Source: Acinetobacter schindleri CIP 107287 (GTDB lineage Bacteria; Pseudomonadota; Gammaproteobacteria; Pseudomonadales; Moraxellaceae). From it: DNA of 64,000 bases. Shown piece by piece: positions 63,526 to 64,000 of the stretch. Made by a program: the position numbers and the translations under genes. Positions within the stretch are counted from its first letter, which is position 1; the number at the start of each line of letters is the position of its first letter. The notes beneath the pieces were generated by a model. The model made no database searches. It was not told the DNA's origin and saw only the letters and a program-made list of their open reading frames with translations. Where the stretch lies: assembly GCF_000368625.1 (NCBI RefSeq), contig NZ_KB849574.1:310001-374000 (forward strand), given 5' to 3'.

Positions 63526-64000
63526 ATGATTCCGCATGTTTCACGTTTACTCGAACTCTGGCGCATTGCCGCGCATTATCGACTCGATACGTTGTTTCCT
63601 GCGGAAGAACTCCCAGAAAAAAGCCGTCATATCCTGTCCCTGATTCGTATGCATCCGGCTGCATGGTCCAGCCGAGAGCGTAAAAATCCTCTCAAGCTGA
63701 AAGAAGCTTTAGAGGAAATGGGGCCACTGGCAATCAAACTAGGCCAATTGCTATCTACGCGTCGTGACCTGATTCCACCTGAAGTACTGCAACAACTGGT
63801 CTTACTACAGGATCGCGTCAAGCCATTTGACAATGACGTGGCTAAAATGCGTATTCAGGAATCGCTGAAAGCCGATGTAAACACCCTGTTCGCCCGTTTT
63901 GATGTTCAGCCACTTGCTGCTGCATCAATTGCACAAGTGCATACTGCTGCCCTGCATGATGGCCGGGAAGTCGTAGTGAAAGTGACCCGCCCGAATATCC
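63526..64000 (+). CDS. ubiB: UbiB protein kinase-like ubiquinone factor (cut by window end)
   Basis: The first 158 residues are visible. UbiB is an atypical kinase-like (ADCK/COQ8) ATPase needed for ubiquinone synthesis. The hallmark KxGQ motif lies in PLAIKLGQLLSTRRDLIPPE, followed by the Ala-rich loop AAASIAQVHTAALHDG and the VVVKVTRPNI strand with the ATP-site Lys. It follows ubiJ by 12 bases. The C-terminal part lies beyond the window. Confidence 0.95.
   Translation, partial: MIPHVSRLLELWRIAAHYRLDTLFPAEELPEKSRHILSLIRMHPAAWSSRERKNPLKLKEALEEMGPLAIKLGQLLSTRRDLIPPEVLQQLVLLQDRVKPFDNDVAKMRIQESLKADVNTLFARFDVQPLAAASIAQVHTAALHDGREVVVKVTRPNI

Overview
The window is a 64-kb piece of a gammaproteobacterial chromosome that reads as Acinetobacter. 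Supporting signs are the moderately AT-rich sequence, a two-domain polyphosphate:AMP phosphotransferase like the one studied in A. johnsonii, dispersed type II secretion genes (gspF-gspG next to priA), small FFLEELY-motif and DUF1285 proteins, and the recC-recB-recD and rpsO-pnp arrangements. The species cannot be fixed from sequence alone. No tRNA, rRNA, CRISPR array, intact insertion sequence or prophage was seen.

Layout. 0-4.7 kb: membrane proteins (PspC-domain, TauE/SafE, SLC13/DASS carrier, HPP-CBS). 4.7-9.9 kb: glyQ-glyS under a clear promoter, then an AT-rich gene predicted to encode a HEPN-like plus LOTUS (OST-HTH) RNA-associated protein, then two envelope proteins. 10-23.9 kb: mostly housekeeping genes (2-hydroxyacid dehydrogenase, methyltransferases, flavoprotein, yacG, a tandem pair of tiny membrane proteins, metallo-hydrolase, hemH, DUF4062 protein, murI, DUF1285, ETF-ubiquinone oxidoreductase). 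23.9-30.4 kb: an accessory type VI secretion island on the minus strand: vgrG, DUF4123 chaperone, putative immunity lipoprotein and a Tle1-like DUF2235 phospholipase. Downstream of the effector lie a decayed gene and a second, broken copy of the 3' end of the ETF-ubiquinone oxidoreductase gene. 30.6-41.3 kb: tusA, corC-lnt, a palindromic repeat cluster, gspG/gspF, priA, a CPA2 antiporter and hslO. 41.3-48 kb: duplicated DUF2147 proteins, an orphan cbpM, a YdcH-like protein, pnp, rpsO, and a 0.9-kb gene-free stretch with two related candidate small RNAs on the minus strand. 48-57.7 kb: recC-recB-recD. 57.7-64 kb: DUF697-like protein, pap, an FFLEELY protein, a small unknown, and ubiE-ubiJ-ubiB (ubiB is cut by the window end).

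How genes work together. glyQ/glyS form the two-subunit glycyl-tRNA synthetase. corC and lnt overlap by 4 bases. recC/B/D form the RecBCD nuclease-helicase. ubiE/J/B belong to ubiquinone synthesis, which links functionally to the quinone-reducing ETF dehydrogenase. The T6SS island supplies a spike, an adaptor, a lipase effector and its probable immunity protein, but no structural T6SS genes, so it is an auxiliary effector locus that depends on a core apparatus elsewhere.

The two most interesting items are the HEPN-LOTUS protein at 7890-8726 and the layered remains at the 3' end of the ETF-ubiquinone oxidoreductase gene, which suggest repeated turnover of T6SS cargo at one chromosomal site.
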